From JBEICQ01 sp046297395 (GTDB lineage Bacteria; Bacteroidota; Bacteroidia; UBA4408), in NCBI GenBank assembly GCA_046297395.1, contig JBKCNM010000075.1, positions 1-64,000 on the forward strand: DNA of 64,000 nucleotides, read 5' to 3'. Positions within the stretch are counted from its first letter, which is position 1; every line of letters begins with the position of its first letter. The translations under genes were made by a program, and so were the position numbers. Shown here piece by piece: positions 26,343-35,755 of the stretch. The notes beneath the pieces were generated by a model. The model was not told the DNA's origin. It saw only the letters and a program-made list of their open reading frames with translations, and made no database searches.

Positions 26343-27551
26343 GTGCTCTTTCATTTGGATTTACCCTTGAATTTCAAATGTCTCCTCTTCCTGTTATCTG
26401 TTGGTTTGTTTTTTAATGAAGGATTGTTTGCCCAAACCATTCTCTATGGAAACAATAATTATGTAGAGTACCAGGTTGGCAATTTGCCTGTGGTAATCGC
26501 TGTGTCTCATGGCGGTAATCTCGATCCCCCATCCATCCCCGACAGAAGTTGCAATAATGCGGTTCTTGTAGCAGATGCCTTTACTATTGAGACGGCTTTG
26601 GAAATCAAAAACAAATTTTTTTTATCAACGGGGTGCTATCCTCACCTGATCATTTCTCATTTGAAAAGGAGCAAGCTGGATCCTAACCGGAATATTGCCG
26701 AGGGGGCCTGCGGAAATCCCGCAGCTGAAAATGCCTATAATGAATTTCATGGTTTTATTGCGCAAGCCCGAAATACTGCCAATGCCCAATACAATTTCAA
26801 TACTTTTTTTTTGGATTTGCATGGGCATGGAAATCCCATACAAAGAATTGAGCTTGGCTATTTACTTTACGATGACGAGCTCGAATTGTCCGATTCTGCA
26901 CTGAATTCAACACCATATATCAATTACAGTTCAATTAAAAATCTTGCCCTCAATAATCAAAATAATTTCAGTCATGCACAAATGCTGAGAGGTCCAATGG
27001 CCTTGGGGACGATGCTTGGCGAACGCAATTATCCCTGTGTCCCAAGCATGGCGATTCCCTTTCCCGGAACCAATACAAATTACTTTAGTGGTGGCTACAT
27101 TACAGCCAATCATACATGTTTTGCTACCGGAGTTGCAATCAACGGGCTGCAAATGGAACTCAATTATTCAGGTATAAGAGACAATGCTGTCCATCGTATT
27201 TCTTTCGCATCCGCATTCTGTGAAAGTTTAATTGAATACTTGAATGCTCATTTTAGCATCTCCTGGAATGCATGCAACCCACAAAGCTCTGAGCCCCTGA
27301 CAAAAGAAATACATGGGGCAGTGTATCCTAATCCTGCGAGTATTGGAGAACCTCTGTATTTGAACATTTCTGGGGCTGCACAATTTCAGTTTAGCCTATT
27401 TAATCCCTTTGGAAAATGCGTCCGTATGGGAGAAATTACAGAATCATTAACAGGAATAAAAACGCAAAATCTTTCCCCGGGATTGTATTTCCTAAAGGTG
27501 AATAACCCGGAAGGAATCCCTTTCTTCTCCTCTTATTTGGTGCTGAGATAA
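26343..27551 (+). CDS. Secreted N-formylglutamate-amidohydrolase-like protein with type IX sorting domain
   Basis: Predicted zinc amidohydrolase acting outside the cell. The 402-residue protein has a signal peptide ending near GLFA-QT. Its domain shows SHGG (55-58), LDPNR (112-116), DLHGHG (158-163) and LQMELNYSGIRD (about 267-278), matching the FGase superfamily metal and substrate motifs. The last ~80 residues are a type IX sorting domain (AVYPNPASIGEPLYL, LSPGLYFLKV). The start is a GTG at 26343; a downstream TTG is possible. Cytosolic FGases act in histidine degradation. Export by the type IX route points to another substrate, perhaps peptide or murein derived (inference). Confidence 0.8.
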   Translation: MLFHLDLPLNFKCLLFLLSVGLFFNEGLFAQTILYGNNNYVEYQVGNLPVVIAVSHGGNLDPPSIPDRSCNNAVLVADAFTIETALEIKNKFFLSTGCYPHLIISHLKRSKLDPNRNIAEGACGNPAAENAYNEFHGFIAQARNTANAQYNFNTFFLDLHGHGNPIQRIELGYLLYDDELELSDSALNSTPYINYSSIKNLALNNQNNFSHAQMLRGPMALGTMLGERNYPCVPSMAIPFPGTNTNYFSGGYITANHTCFATGVAINGLQMELNYSGIRDNAVHRISFASAFCESLIEYLNAHFSISWNACNPQSSEPLTKEIHGAVYPNPASIGEPLYLNISGAAQFQFSLFNPFGKCVRMGEITESLTGIKTQNLSPGLYFLKVNNPEGIPFFSSYLVLR

Positions 27552-27808
27552 TCTCATGTATATGTTCAAATAGTTCCCGAAATGAATGGGATTTTTTTCA
27601 GATAGAATTTTCAATGGGAATACTTGATAAGGCGCTTTGCTTTTCTACTCCATCAAGTTAAAAAGAAAGCACCTACCCTATTTGCACAAGGAAGAATTGG
27701 ACGGAAAAAACTCCTCATTCAGGTTTTCCTTCTAAGTGATTTTATAGTGATGTACTTCTACCCTTGTCCAAGGTTGCCTCTTGAGATTATATCAATCCCG
27801 AAGCCTCA

Positions 27809-28975
27809 TTAAAAAGCTTCTGTAAAAGCCAGATAAAAATACCCGCCCTGGGAACCATGACCATAGTCAAGCCTTACATTGAGTCTTTCGGCTGTATTTA
27901 ATAAAAACCGAAGTCCCGTTCCAATGGTGAATTTTAAGGATTTCATGCGAATGTCTGAGGTCCGCGAAAAAATATCCCCTACCCCGGCAAATGTTGCCAG
28001 ACCCATTCTCCAGAAAACAGGAAATCTATATTCGAACTGAGCACCAAACATATGAGCATCCCTGAAACGATTTCTCGGATACCCCCTCAGCATATCATCA
28101 TTTCCGATTTGTGACATTTCAATAAAAGGTACATCGCCCAGTGCGAATCGTGCTTTTGTCTGAAAGGCCAAGATGTGTTTATGTCTAACTTGCCAAAACT
28201 TTCTGAACTCTCCATTAATAACAGTGAAGCTGAAAGTGCTGCCCAAAACACGCCTATAGAAATAAGAGGAAAATTCCACATATTTCCCGCTGTAAGGATT
28301 CATCACATTATCACGCTGATCTAATATGGCCACAAGTCCAAGCGCAGAACCAACACCACCATTGTATCCGCGAATTTTTCCGCTGTCCAATTTTTTTCCT
28401 TTTTCTCTTTTAAAATTATAGAAGTGGGTGTAATGAGCGTCTATTCCATAAAAGAGATGTCTCCTTATTTTTTTAAGGATCATCGTTTTGCAAGTAAGCA
28501 TTTCATATGCAAATGACTCCTGTTCTTTTTTGCTTGTGCGGTTTCCAAGGCCATAGAACTTATCCGGGAAATCACGCGCCCTGAACTCTCCCTTAAAAAA
28601 ATACTTTTCGCCGGCAGAAAACACATTCCATTCGCCCCAAACATCTTTTTGTTTTTGCTGGGTATAATGCGCTGATATCCTCAGATAAGAAGCCCTGGTT
28701 GTTCGCCCTGGGATGATTTTGTCTTTTAGATGAAAAATTGTAGCGGCAGATATTCCAATTCCCCAGCGAGTGTCAGGCGTATAAAAAACTATTGGCGCAG
28801 CAAAATAGCCTGTTTTATGATTGATGAGCGTATCCGAAAGAGGAGTAATACCGAGCTTGTTCCATATTTTATTCTGAGGTGCTTCCTCAGCGCATAGGAT
28901 GCCAGACAGATTCATAAACATGCATAAAGCTATTGCAATATTGAGAAGGCCATGTCTATAATAAAGCAGCATCAT
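27809..28975 (-). CDS. BamA/TamA (Omp85) family outer membrane barrel protein
   Basis: The ATG at 28975 is chosen because it opens a signal peptide (MMLLYYRHGLLNIAIALCMF, cleavage near LCA-EE). The frame is open further upstream to a TTG at 29134. The mature ~360 residues consist of alternating beta strands with FLRGYPRNRFRD-like MLRGYPRNRF, the conserved LRGY motif of Omp85 barrels, and a terminal Phe. No POTRA repeats are present, so it is a barrel-only surface-antigen type, as often seen in Bacteroidota. Substrate or partner unknown. A -7-like TAAATTTG occurs at 29218-29225 upstream. Confidence 0.85.
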   Translation of the reverse strand: MMLLYYRHGLLNIAIALCMFMNLSGILCAEEAPQNKIWNKLGITPLSDTLINHKTGYFAAPIVFYTPDTRWGIGISAATIFHLKDKIIPGRTTRASYLRISAHYTQQKQKDVWGEWNVFSAGEKYFFKGEFRARDFPDKFYGLGNRTSKKEQESFAYEMLTCKTMILKKIRRHLFYGIDAHYTHFYNFKREKGKKLDSGKIRGYNGGVGSALGLVAILDQRDNVMNPYSGKYVEFSSYFYRRVLGSTFSFTVINGEFRKFWQVRHKHILAFQTKARFALGDVPFIEMSQIGNDDMLRGYPRNRFRDAHMFGAQFEYRFPVFWRMGLATFAGVGDIFSRTSDIRMKSLKFTIGTGLRFLLNTAERLNVRLDYGHGSQGGYFYLAFTEAF

Positions 28976-29711
28976 CTTGCTTAGACGAAGCAGCAAAGCA
29001 GATTGGGCCTTATCGAAAATCTGTTTGCTTTTTAATTTATCATGTAAAATTTCCTCCAACATATTTGTTGGGTTGTATGAAAAATTAATCGTGGAATAAC
29101 TCGTGTAAACAAGGCTTGTGGTGCTATTGTCCAATGAGTTGAATGTATTTTAAATGCGGTTGGACTGGTTAAAACAGCCATTACTTTTTTTCTCTGAGAG
29201 ATTGTTAAAATCTGACGCAAATTTATTTTAATAATCGATTGTTAAAATAAAAAAACAGCCCACTTTCAATGTTGTGCAGTTGACTTTATATTGGCATTTA
29301 TCAAAGATTAGGCGCTTGAGCGTGTTTTGTCTCAAGCATCGATTGTTTGTCGCAATTCACCCCAAGCCTTGCCTGGATGCTATTCTTTTGATCATCGAAC
29401 AGATTAATCGAATGCATATTATATAATTTACAAGAGCATCTTTTTTCTAAAATAAAATCAGCCTTGCTAAGAATCTGGAAAAGCGTGACATGCGCTTTGG
29501 AAACATTCATTTGTTTAAGATTTCGCATGAAGAGACGGCCAAAGCACAAGCGGCGTTTGACAGGATGCTTCGTGGGCTGTTTTTTAGCAACTCGATTCAT
29601 CTTTGGTGGCAAAACCACTGTTGGTCTATAAAAACCTCTGCGTGTTATAAAAAATGGGGTGTTTATTTCTTATTAGATATTGCAGTAGTCTAATAAAAGA
29701 CATTTCGCTTT

Positions 29712-29727
29712 TGTTCCATGTGGAACA
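29712..29727. promoter_or_regulatory. parS-like ParB-binding palindrome, copy 1
   Basis: TGTTCCATGTGGAACA differs from the bacterial parS consensus TGTTTCACGTGAAACA at three positions, all within the tolerated core or paired arm bases. Each arm keeps TGTT/AACA. Confidence 0.6.
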
Positions 29728-29750
29728 TTTTGATGTGTGTTTTTTGGGAA

Positions 29751-29766
29751 TGTTTCATGTGGAACA
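29751..29766. promoter_or_regulatory. parS-like ParB-binding palindrome, copy 2
   Basis: TGTTTCATGTGGAACA, two differences from the bacterial parS consensus. It lies 23 bases after copy 1. Confidence 0.65.
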
Positions 29767-29823
29767 ACAGAATATTATTAATAATCAAATTCATGTGTTT
29801 ACTTAAAGATTTAGCGAGCGCTT

Positions 29824-29839
29824 TGTTCCACATGGAACA
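29824..29839. promoter_or_regulatory. parS-like ParB-binding palindrome, copy 3
   Basis: TGTTCCACATGGAACA is the exact reverse complement of copy 1, placed 57 bases after copy 2. Three near-identical 16-mers within 130 bases of non-coding DNA beside mnmG point to a real binding cluster. Confidence 0.6.
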
Positions 29840-30069
29840 ATAAATCGCTATTTAAAGCAGTGTGTGGCGGTTTAAACTATTAAATGATATCAATAAAAAT
29901 AGGCCTGAGGTTGCTTTAACAAGCCTTTAATAATAAAAATAAAGCGGGGGAACGGGGCTTTGTGTTTTTAAATTAAATTATTCTTGACCTTTACAAGGCC
30001 ACGAATATCCTATGGTTGGTTTTTAAATCAACCGGGGTAAAAACTAAAAAGATAAAGGGTTGCGGTTTT

Positions 30070-31941
30070 TTACTTCTTGATATAGACAAGAAGTGTGGCA
30101 ATGTCCGCCGGACTAATACCACTAATTGAGGTGGCAGAGGCTATTGTTTCCGGCTTAAGTCTCATAAGCTTTTCTCTTGACTCTGAAGACAAAGAATGTA
30201 TTTTGCTATAATCCATATTGGCTGGGATCTTGAGCGCTCCAAAGGCAAGAACTTTGTTGGCCATCTCTCGTTCCTTGATGATATAAGACTCGTACTTCAC
30301 CTCAATCTCTACCTGTTCTACAACCTCTTTATCAAACAATTTGTCCTGAATAGAGTGGTCATCACAAACTGCGTAAGGAATAAGTTCTTCAAGGTACACC
30401 CCTGGCCTTTTTAAAACCAGAAGAAGAGATGTTCGCTGCTCAATGGGCGATGTCCCTAAACCCACTAGGAATTGATTCACCGTTTCCGGTATTAACCGTG
30501 CGTTTCTCAGCCCATGTGATAATGCTTCGATGTTTCTTTGTTTCTCTTCATACATCTTCCATCTCCTATTTTTGACCAATCCCCATTCGCGGCCCTTAGG
30601 CGTAAGGCGTGCGTCAGCATTGTCCTGCCTTAAAAGAATTCTGTACTCGGCACGAGATGTAAACATCCTGTAAGGTTCGTCGGTGCCTTTGGTAACCAAA
30701 TCGTTGATCAGTACGCCTATGTACGCTTCATCCCTTGAAAGCACAAGGGGCTCTTTGTTTAAGCATTGACTGCCAGCATTCATACCCGCCAGCAAACCCT
30801 GACAAGCAGCTTCTTCATATCCGGTTGTACCATTTATCTGTCCGGCAAAATATAATCCTTCAATGGCTTTGGTCTCCAATGATTCTTTTATCTGGGTGGG
30901 AGGAAAATAATCATACTCAATTGCATATCCTGGCCGGAATAGTTTCGCATTTTCAAACCCTGGAACCCTTGCAAGTGCTTTTCTCTGTATGTGTTCCGGC
31001 AGGCTTGTGCTAAATCCATTTAGATAAACCTCTACCGTATTCCAGCCTTCTGGCTCCACAAAAAGTTGATGTCTGTCCCTTTCTGCAAACCTGTTTATCT
31101 TGTCTTCTATGGACGGACAATATCTTGGACCTAGGCCTTTTATCCTTCCCTGAAACATGGGAGATTGTTCAAATCCTTCTCTAAGTAAATCGTGTACACC
31201 TTCATTCGTACAGGCAATCCAGCAACTTAACTGACTTTTTGGTAAGGGGAGGGTAGTATCATATGAGAACCGGCCTGGCTCAGAGTCCCCCTTCTGTTCT
31301 TCCAGTTTAGAATAATCAATTGACCTGCCATCAATCCTCGGAGGCGTTCCGGTTTTCATTCTGCCTGTTGTAAAACCCAAGGAAATCAGTTGTTCTGTTA
31401 ACCCGGTTGCTGCGCGCTCTCCTGTTCTTCCTCCTGAGGATTGTGATTCACCAACATGGATCACTCCGTTTAAAAAAGTCCCGTTGGTAAGTACCACCGT
31501 TCTTGCCTTGAACTGTAGACCAAGTCCTGTGGTGATACCCGTTACTCGATTGTGCTCGATGAGCAGGGAACGACACATATCCTGATAAAAATCAATGTTG
31601 TGATTTTGTTCTAGATACTGCCTCCATAAAGAGGCAAATAAATGTCTGTCGCTTTGACAGCGTGGACTCCACATGGCCGGTCCTTTGCTTCTGTTAAGCA
31701 TCCGAAACTGCACGGCCGATAAATCACTGATGATACCGCTATATCCGCCTAAGGCATCTATCTCTCTAACGATCTGTCCTTTGGCGATGCCTCCCATGGC
31801 AGGGTTGCAACTCATCTGCGCGATGGTTTGCATATTCATGGTAACAAGAAGAACCTTGCATCCCATATTGGCGGCAGCCATTGCTGCTTCACAGCCGGCA
31901 TGACCTGCGCCAACAACAATTACATCATAAGTATGTTCCAT
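30070..31941 (-). CDS. mnmG: tRNA uridine-5-carboxymethylaminomethyl modification enzyme MnmG
   Basis: FAD-dependent partner of MnmE, forming cmnm5U34 in tRNAs. The 623-residue protein has the FAD motif VVGAGHAGCEAA near residue 10, and GPAMWSPRCQSDRHLF and GTFLNGVIHVGE typical of GidA. The catalytic-Cys segment GPRYCPSIEDK and the C-terminal RAEYRILLRQDNADARLTP complete the pattern. The length is standard. mnmA, which thiolates the same U34, is at 37.2 kb. The gene lies next to three parS-like sites, and mnmG is near the origin in many bacteria. Its start is divergent from the methyltransferase gene. Confidence 0.97.
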   Translation of the reverse strand: MEHTYDVIVVGAGHAGCEAAMAAANMGCKVLLVTMNMQTIAQMSCNPAMGGIAKGQIVREIDALGGYSGIISDLSAVQFRMLNRSKGPAMWSPRCQSDRHLFASLWRQYLEQNHNIDFYQDMCRSLLIEHNRVTGITTGLGLQFKARTVVLTNGTFLNGVIHVGESQSSGGRTGERAATGLTEQLISLGFTTGRMKTGTPPRIDGRSIDYSKLEEQKGDSEPGRFSYDTTLPLPKSQLSCWIACTNEGVHDLLREGFEQSPMFQGRIKGLGPRYCPSIEDKINRFAERDRHQLFVEPEGWNTVEVYLNGFSTSLPEHIQRKALARVPGFENAKLFRPGYAIEYDYFPPTQIKESLETKAIEGLYFAGQINGTTGYEEAACQGLLAGMNAGSQCLNKEPLVLSRDEAYIGVLINDLVTKGTDEPYRMFTSRAEYRILLRQDNADARLTPKGREWGLVKNRRWKMYEEKQRNIEALSHGLRNARLIPETVNQFLVGLGTSPIEQRTSLLLVLKRPGVYLEELIPYAVCDDHSIQDKLFDKEVVEQVEIEVKYESYIIKEREMANKVLAFGALKIPANMDYSKIHSLSSESREKLMRLKPETIASATSISGISPADIATLLVYIKK

Positions 31942-31987
31942 GGTGTTTGGTCTGCAAAAATTGTGTTTTTTCGCACATCAAATCGCA

Positions 31988-32869
31988 ATGGAGTTACTAA
32001 AAGCCTGTCCAATTTGTAAAAAGCCTGAAAGACGCACCCATTTAACGGTTGAGGATTGTTTAGTGAGCCATGAGCACTTTGCGCTTTCTGAATGTATTTC
32101 ATGTGGATTTGTATACACATCTCCCAGGCCCCCGGAGGAAGAAATTGGGAAATACTACCAAAGCAATGAGTATGTATCTCATAACGACACAGGAAAAGGT
32201 ATTATTCATTTTCTTTATCAAAAAGTTAAATCAATCACGCTCAGACAGAAGTACCGGTTACTAAAATCTCTGCATACCAACGCAAGCATCTCTTTTCTGG
32301 ATTATGGCTGTGGAACCGGAAGCTTTGCTGCTTATGTAGGCGGCAAAGGTCATGCTGTGAGCGGTCTTGAGCCTGATGCGGGAGCAAGAAGTATTGCAGC
32401 AGGTAAAATTGAAACTGTGTATAAGTCTCTTGCCGAAATTCCATCATCAGAATCATTTTCGGTCATTAGTCTTTGGCATGTATTGGAACATGTTCACCTT
32501 TTGGATTCAACAGTTTCACAACTTGTGGGCAGGCTGGGAGAGGGGGGCATCATGGTGATTGCTCTTCCCAACCGGAGTTCCCATGATGCCAAAGCATTGG
32601 GAAAGTGGTGGGCTGCCTATGATGCACCCCGTCATTTATATCATTTCAGCAAAAAAGATATTTGTGCTTTGCTTAAACAACATGGAATGATATCGATTGG
32701 TGAAAAGCCCATGTGGTTTGATGCTTTTTATGTGGGGATGCTGAGCTATCGGAACAAAGGAGCATCCTTTCCTGTTTTGAGAGGCTTTTGGATGGGTTTA
32801 ATCAGCAATCTGCGCACCTTCTTAACAGGGGAATGCAGCAGCATGATTTATATTTTTAAAAAGCCCTGA
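31988..32869 (+). CDS. Class I SAM-dependent methyltransferase with N-terminal zinc ribbon
   Basis: From the ATG at 31988 the protein has 293 residues. The frame is open upstream to 31940, overlapping the mnmG start. An N-terminal zinc ribbon is formed by CPIC (7-10) and CISC (36-39). The methyltransferase motif I FLDYGCGTGSF is at about 104-114, followed by SLWHVLEHV (motif of the Methyltransf_23 group) and the DAPRHLYHFS block. Such enzymes often act in surface polysaccharide or secondary metabolism, but the substrate is unknown. It is monocistronic and separated from the S9 peptidase gene by 139 bases. Confidence 0.88.
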   Translation: MELLKACPICKKPERRTHLTVEDCLVSHEHFALSECISCGFVYTSPRPPEEEIGKYYQSNEYVSHNDTGKGIIHFLYQKVKSITLRQKYRLLKSLHTNASISFLDYGCGTGSFAAYVGGKGHAVSGLEPDAGARSIAAGKIETVYKSLAEIPSSESFSVISLWHVLEHVHLLDSTVSQLVGRLGEGGIMVIALPNRSSHDAKALGKWWAAYDAPRHLYHFSKKDICALLKQHGMISIGEKPMWFDAFYVGMLSYRNKGASFPVLRGFWMGLISNLRTFLTGECSSMIYIFKKP

Positions 32870-33008
32870 GAAAGGCATTTCCCTTATATTCATCTTCCAT
32901 GTTGTCCTTGGTGCAAGAACACAAGGATTATTCATTCACTAAATACCGAAATTTTTCTGTCTTTATGATACCGATGACAAACTAAGCCTTGCTATTTCGT
33001 ATTATCGC

Positions 33009-34961
33009 ATGCGAAACACTATGCATCACCGTCTGATTATTTTAATTGCAATACTTGGCCTTTCAACAAGCCTTGGGGCACAAAACATTCCTGCAGGAGA
33101 AAACCTGATAATTGAAGGGGTTCCTTCGGTTCCCAAAAAGCTGGCTTCCGAACTGAATATGTACACCAATTCACGCAGTGCGGGCTTTGTAGATTTTCAT
33201 CCGATTCATCGGGAGATTCTCGTTTCCACTCGTTTTGGAAACACAGCGCAGTTGCATGTGGTAAAGCAGGCTCTCGGCATGAGAAAACAACTTACTTTTT
33301 TTGAAGAGCCCGTTGGCGCTGCCAGTTATCAACCTACAGAAGGAAAATATTTTGTTTTTAGCCGCGATGCTGGTGGAAATGAATTTGGTCAATTGTACCG
33401 CTACGACATGCAGGACGGACGCATTACGCTTCTTACGGATGGAGGGCGTTCCCAGAATGGTGGGATGGTATGGAGCCATAAAGGCGATGAATTTTTATAT
33501 GCAAGTACGAAAAGAAATGGTGCAGACAGGGATATCTACCTAATGAATCCGGAAAATCCCACTTCCGAAAAATTGATCGTTCAAAACAGCGGCGGGGGTT
33601 GGGGTGCCGAGAGCTGGGCACCGGACGACAAGCGTTTTATTATGGGAGAAAGCATTTCTGTGAATGAAAGCAGGCTTTGGCTTGTGGATGCTGCTACAGG
33701 AGAGAAAAAAAGACTGTCGCCCGAAACCAAGGAGCAGGCTGTTTTTGGAGATGCAGAATTTTCTTCAGATGGGAAGTCCATCTACCTCCTGACTGATTTG
33801 AACAGCGAATTTTTGGTCCTGGCAAAAATGAATTTATCAAGCGGAAAAATACAGGTGATTACCTCAAAAATTCCTTGGGATGTGAGCGATTATGAAATTT
33901 CTCCTGATGGAAGCAAGCTGGTTTTTGTAACCAATGAGGCCGGATTGAGCAAAATGTACCTTCTTGATACATCTACAGATACATATGGTCCTGTGAATGA
34001 AATTCCTGAGGGTATTATTGGAGGAATCAAATGGCATAACAACAACAAGGACATAGCCATCACTCACAGCCATGCACGATCAACGGCGGATGTTTATCTT
34101 TTTTCCGTGTTGGACCGAAAGTTAGAGCGCTGGACAGAGAGTGAGCTGGGCGGCTTGAATCCGGCTTCACTCAGCCCGGCGGAACTCATTCGATGGAAAA
34201 GCTTTGACGGTCAGGAAATCAGCGGGTTTTACTATAAACCTTCCGAAAAGTTTCAGGGCAAACGGCCGGTCATGATCATCATTCACGGAGGGCCGGAGGG
34301 CCAAAGTTTTCCGGGCTTTCAGGGCAGAAACAATTATTACCTGAATGAGTTGGGAATTGCCTTGATATATCCCAATGTGAGGGGCAGTACCGGTTATGGA
34401 AAATCCTTTGTGAAAATGGACAATGGATATCTCCGTGAAAATTCTGTAAAAGACATTGGTGCATTGCTTGATTGGATTGCCAAGCAACCCGATCTAGACG
34501 CATCTAGGGTAATGACAATGGGAGGAAGCTATGGAGGCTATATGGCCTTGGCTTGTGCAACATTTTACAGCGACCGCATTCGTTGTTCAAACGATATCGT
34601 GGGCATTTCAAACTTCAACACCTTTTTAAAGAATACCGAAAGCTACAGGCGGGACCTTAGAAGGGTTGAGTATGGTGATGAGCAAGATGCGAAGATGGCG
34701 GCGTTTTTAGAAAAAATCTCTCCACTAAACAATGTCAATAAAATCAAAATACCCATGTTTATTGTGCAGGGAGGCAACGATCCCCGGGTGCCCAGAACAG
34801 AAGCTACACAAATGGTGGAAGCCCTGAAAAAAAACAACATCCCTGTTTGGTATCTTGAAGCAAAAGATGAGGGTCATGGTTTCCGAAAAAAGAACAATGC
34901 AGATTACCAGTTCTATTCCACCATTCTTTTTGTGAAAAAATACCTGCTTGGAATTGAGTAA
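33009..34961 (+). CDS. S9 family prolyl oligopeptidase
   Basis: The 650-residue exported serine peptidase has a signal peptide (MRNTMHHRL, hydrophobic core, cleavage near GA-QN). An N-terminal beta propeller with WD40/PD40-like blades covers about 40-390 (SWAPDDKRF, ISPDGSKLVFV). The alpha/beta hydrolase domain has catalytic Ser507 in GGSYGG, Asp591 in GGNDPR and His623 in EGHGF. It would cleave peptides in the periplasm, likely dipeptidyl or oligopeptidyl type. The ATG at 33021 is an alternative start. It is flanked by unrelated genes and appears monocistronic. Confidence 0.95.
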   Translation: MRNTMHHRLIILIAILGLSTSLGAQNIPAGENLIIEGVPSVPKKLASELNMYTNSRSAGFVDFHPIHREILVSTRFGNTAQLHVVKQALGMRKQLTFFEEPVGAASYQPTEGKYFVFSRDAGGNEFGQLYRYDMQDGRITLLTDGGRSQNGGMVWSHKGDEFLYASTKRNGADRDIYLMNPENPTSEKLIVQNSGGGWGAESWAPDDKRFIMGESISVNESRLWLVDAATGEKKRLSPETKEQAVFGDAEFSSDGKSIYLLTDLNSEFLVLAKMNLSSGKIQVITSKIPWDVSDYEISPDGSKLVFVTNEAGLSKMYLLDTSTDTYGPVNEIPEGIIGGIKWHNNNKDIAITHSHARSTADVYLFSVLDRKLERWTESELGGLNPASLSPAELIRWKSFDGQEISGFYYKPSEKFQGKRPVMIIIHGGPEGQSFPGFQGRNNYYLNELGIALIYPNVRGSTGYGKSFVKMDNGYLRENSVKDIGALLDWIAKQPDLDASRVMTMGGSYGGYMALACATFYSDRIRCSNDIVGISNFNTFLKNTESYRRDLRRVEYGDEQDAKMAAFLEKISPLNNVNKIKIPMFIVQGGNDPRVPRTEATQMVEALKKNNIPVWYLEAKDEGHGFRKKNNADYQFYSTILFVKKYLLGIE

Positions 34962-35002
34962 AAAGCTTTTTGATTGAGTGGCCGCAGTGTGGTACGGTAG
35001 GT

Positions 35003-35722
35003 TTATCGAAGTTGGAAACGCATTTGCCAAACACCCAAAAGGGCTTCTCTGAAAATGTGCGAGCTCATCTTTGAAGTGCCTTCTTTTCTGTCGATAAAAG
35101 TAATGGGTACCTCGCTGGCCCTGAATCCTGCACTGATGGCACGGTACTTCATTTCTATCTGAAAGGCATAACCTACAAATCGAATTTGATCTAAGGCAAT
35201 TCCCTCGAGCACACGCCTTGAATAGCATTTAAACCCTGCTGTTGTATCACGGATAGGTATCCAGAGAATCATGCGAACATACACACTGGCAAAATAGCTC
35301 ATGAGTATTCTCCCAAGTGGCCAATTACTCACCCTGCCTCCTTTTACATACCGCGAGCCTATAGAAAAATCGTATCCTCTGTCATGAACAGCTTCATACA
35401 ACCTGGGCAAGTCTTCAGGATTGTGTGAGAAATCTGCGTCCATCTCAAAGATGTATTCATACCCTTTTCGGAGGGCGTATTTGAAACCATGTATATAGGC
35501 TGTTCCAAGACCGGCTTTTCCGCTACGCTCTTCGAGATAAAGTCCCGGGAATTCTTTTTGAAGTTCCCTCACTATACCGGCTGTACCATCGGGTGAACCA
35601 TCGTCTACAATCAGAATATCAAAGGTAACAGGCAAAGAAAAAACCTTGCGAACAATCTTTTCGATGTTCTCTTTTTCATTGTAAGTAGGGATGATGACAA
35701 GCTTGCTGTCCAATTTGGTCAC
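35003..35722 (-). CDS. Polyprenol-phosphate mannosyltransferase-like GT2 glycosyltransferase
   Basis: Dpm1-like GT2 enzyme, transferring a sugar from a nucleotide sugar to a polyprenol phosphate on the cytoplasmic membrane face. It has LVIIPTYNEKENI at the N-terminus, DILIVDDGSPDGT, the metal-binding EMDADFSHNPED, SIGSRYVKGG, and DTTAGFKCYSRR. There are no C-terminal membrane helices. The start is set at GTG 35722, because the open-frame ATG at 35770 would place a promoter-like TACTTTTA (35734-35741) inside the gene. A TTG at 35713 is also possible. It is divergent from the rlpA-like gene. Confidence 0.85.
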   Translation of the reverse strand: MTKLDSKLVIIPTYNEKENIEKIVRKVFSLPVTFDILIVDDGSPDGTAGIVRELQKEFPGLYLEERSGKAGLGTAYIHGFKYALRKGYEYIFEMDADFSHNPEDLPRLYEAVHDRGYDFSIGSRYVKGGRVSNWPLGRILMSYFASVYVRMILWIPIRDTTAGFKCYSRRVLEGIALDQIRFVGYAFQIEMKYRAISAGFRASEVPITFIDRKEGTSKMSSHIFREALLGVWQMRFQLR

Positions 35723-35755
35723 ATTTTTGTGGTTAAAAGTAGTCACCTTTACGAT

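Larger units (their letters stand above)
28976..30069. other. AT-rich 1.1 kb gene-free region between mnmG and the Omp85 gene
   Basis: No convincing coding sequence is seen. Short open frames at 29301-29618 (minus) and 29490-29693 (plus) have no recognisable family, start context or composition. The region holds three parS-like palindromes and small hairpins (for example 30014-30033, GGTT...AACC with one mismatch). No DnaA boxes (TTATNCACA) were found by eye. Confidence 0.6.

Noticed and set aside
29301..29618. Minus-strand open frame of 105 codons in the mnmG-Omp85 gap
   Set aside because: No family resemblance, atypical composition, no promoter or start context, and it overlaps another random frame on the other strand.
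28976..30069. Replication origin (oriC) in the gap next to mnmG
   Set aside because: No DnaA boxes or dnaA gene were seen; only parS-like sites are supported.
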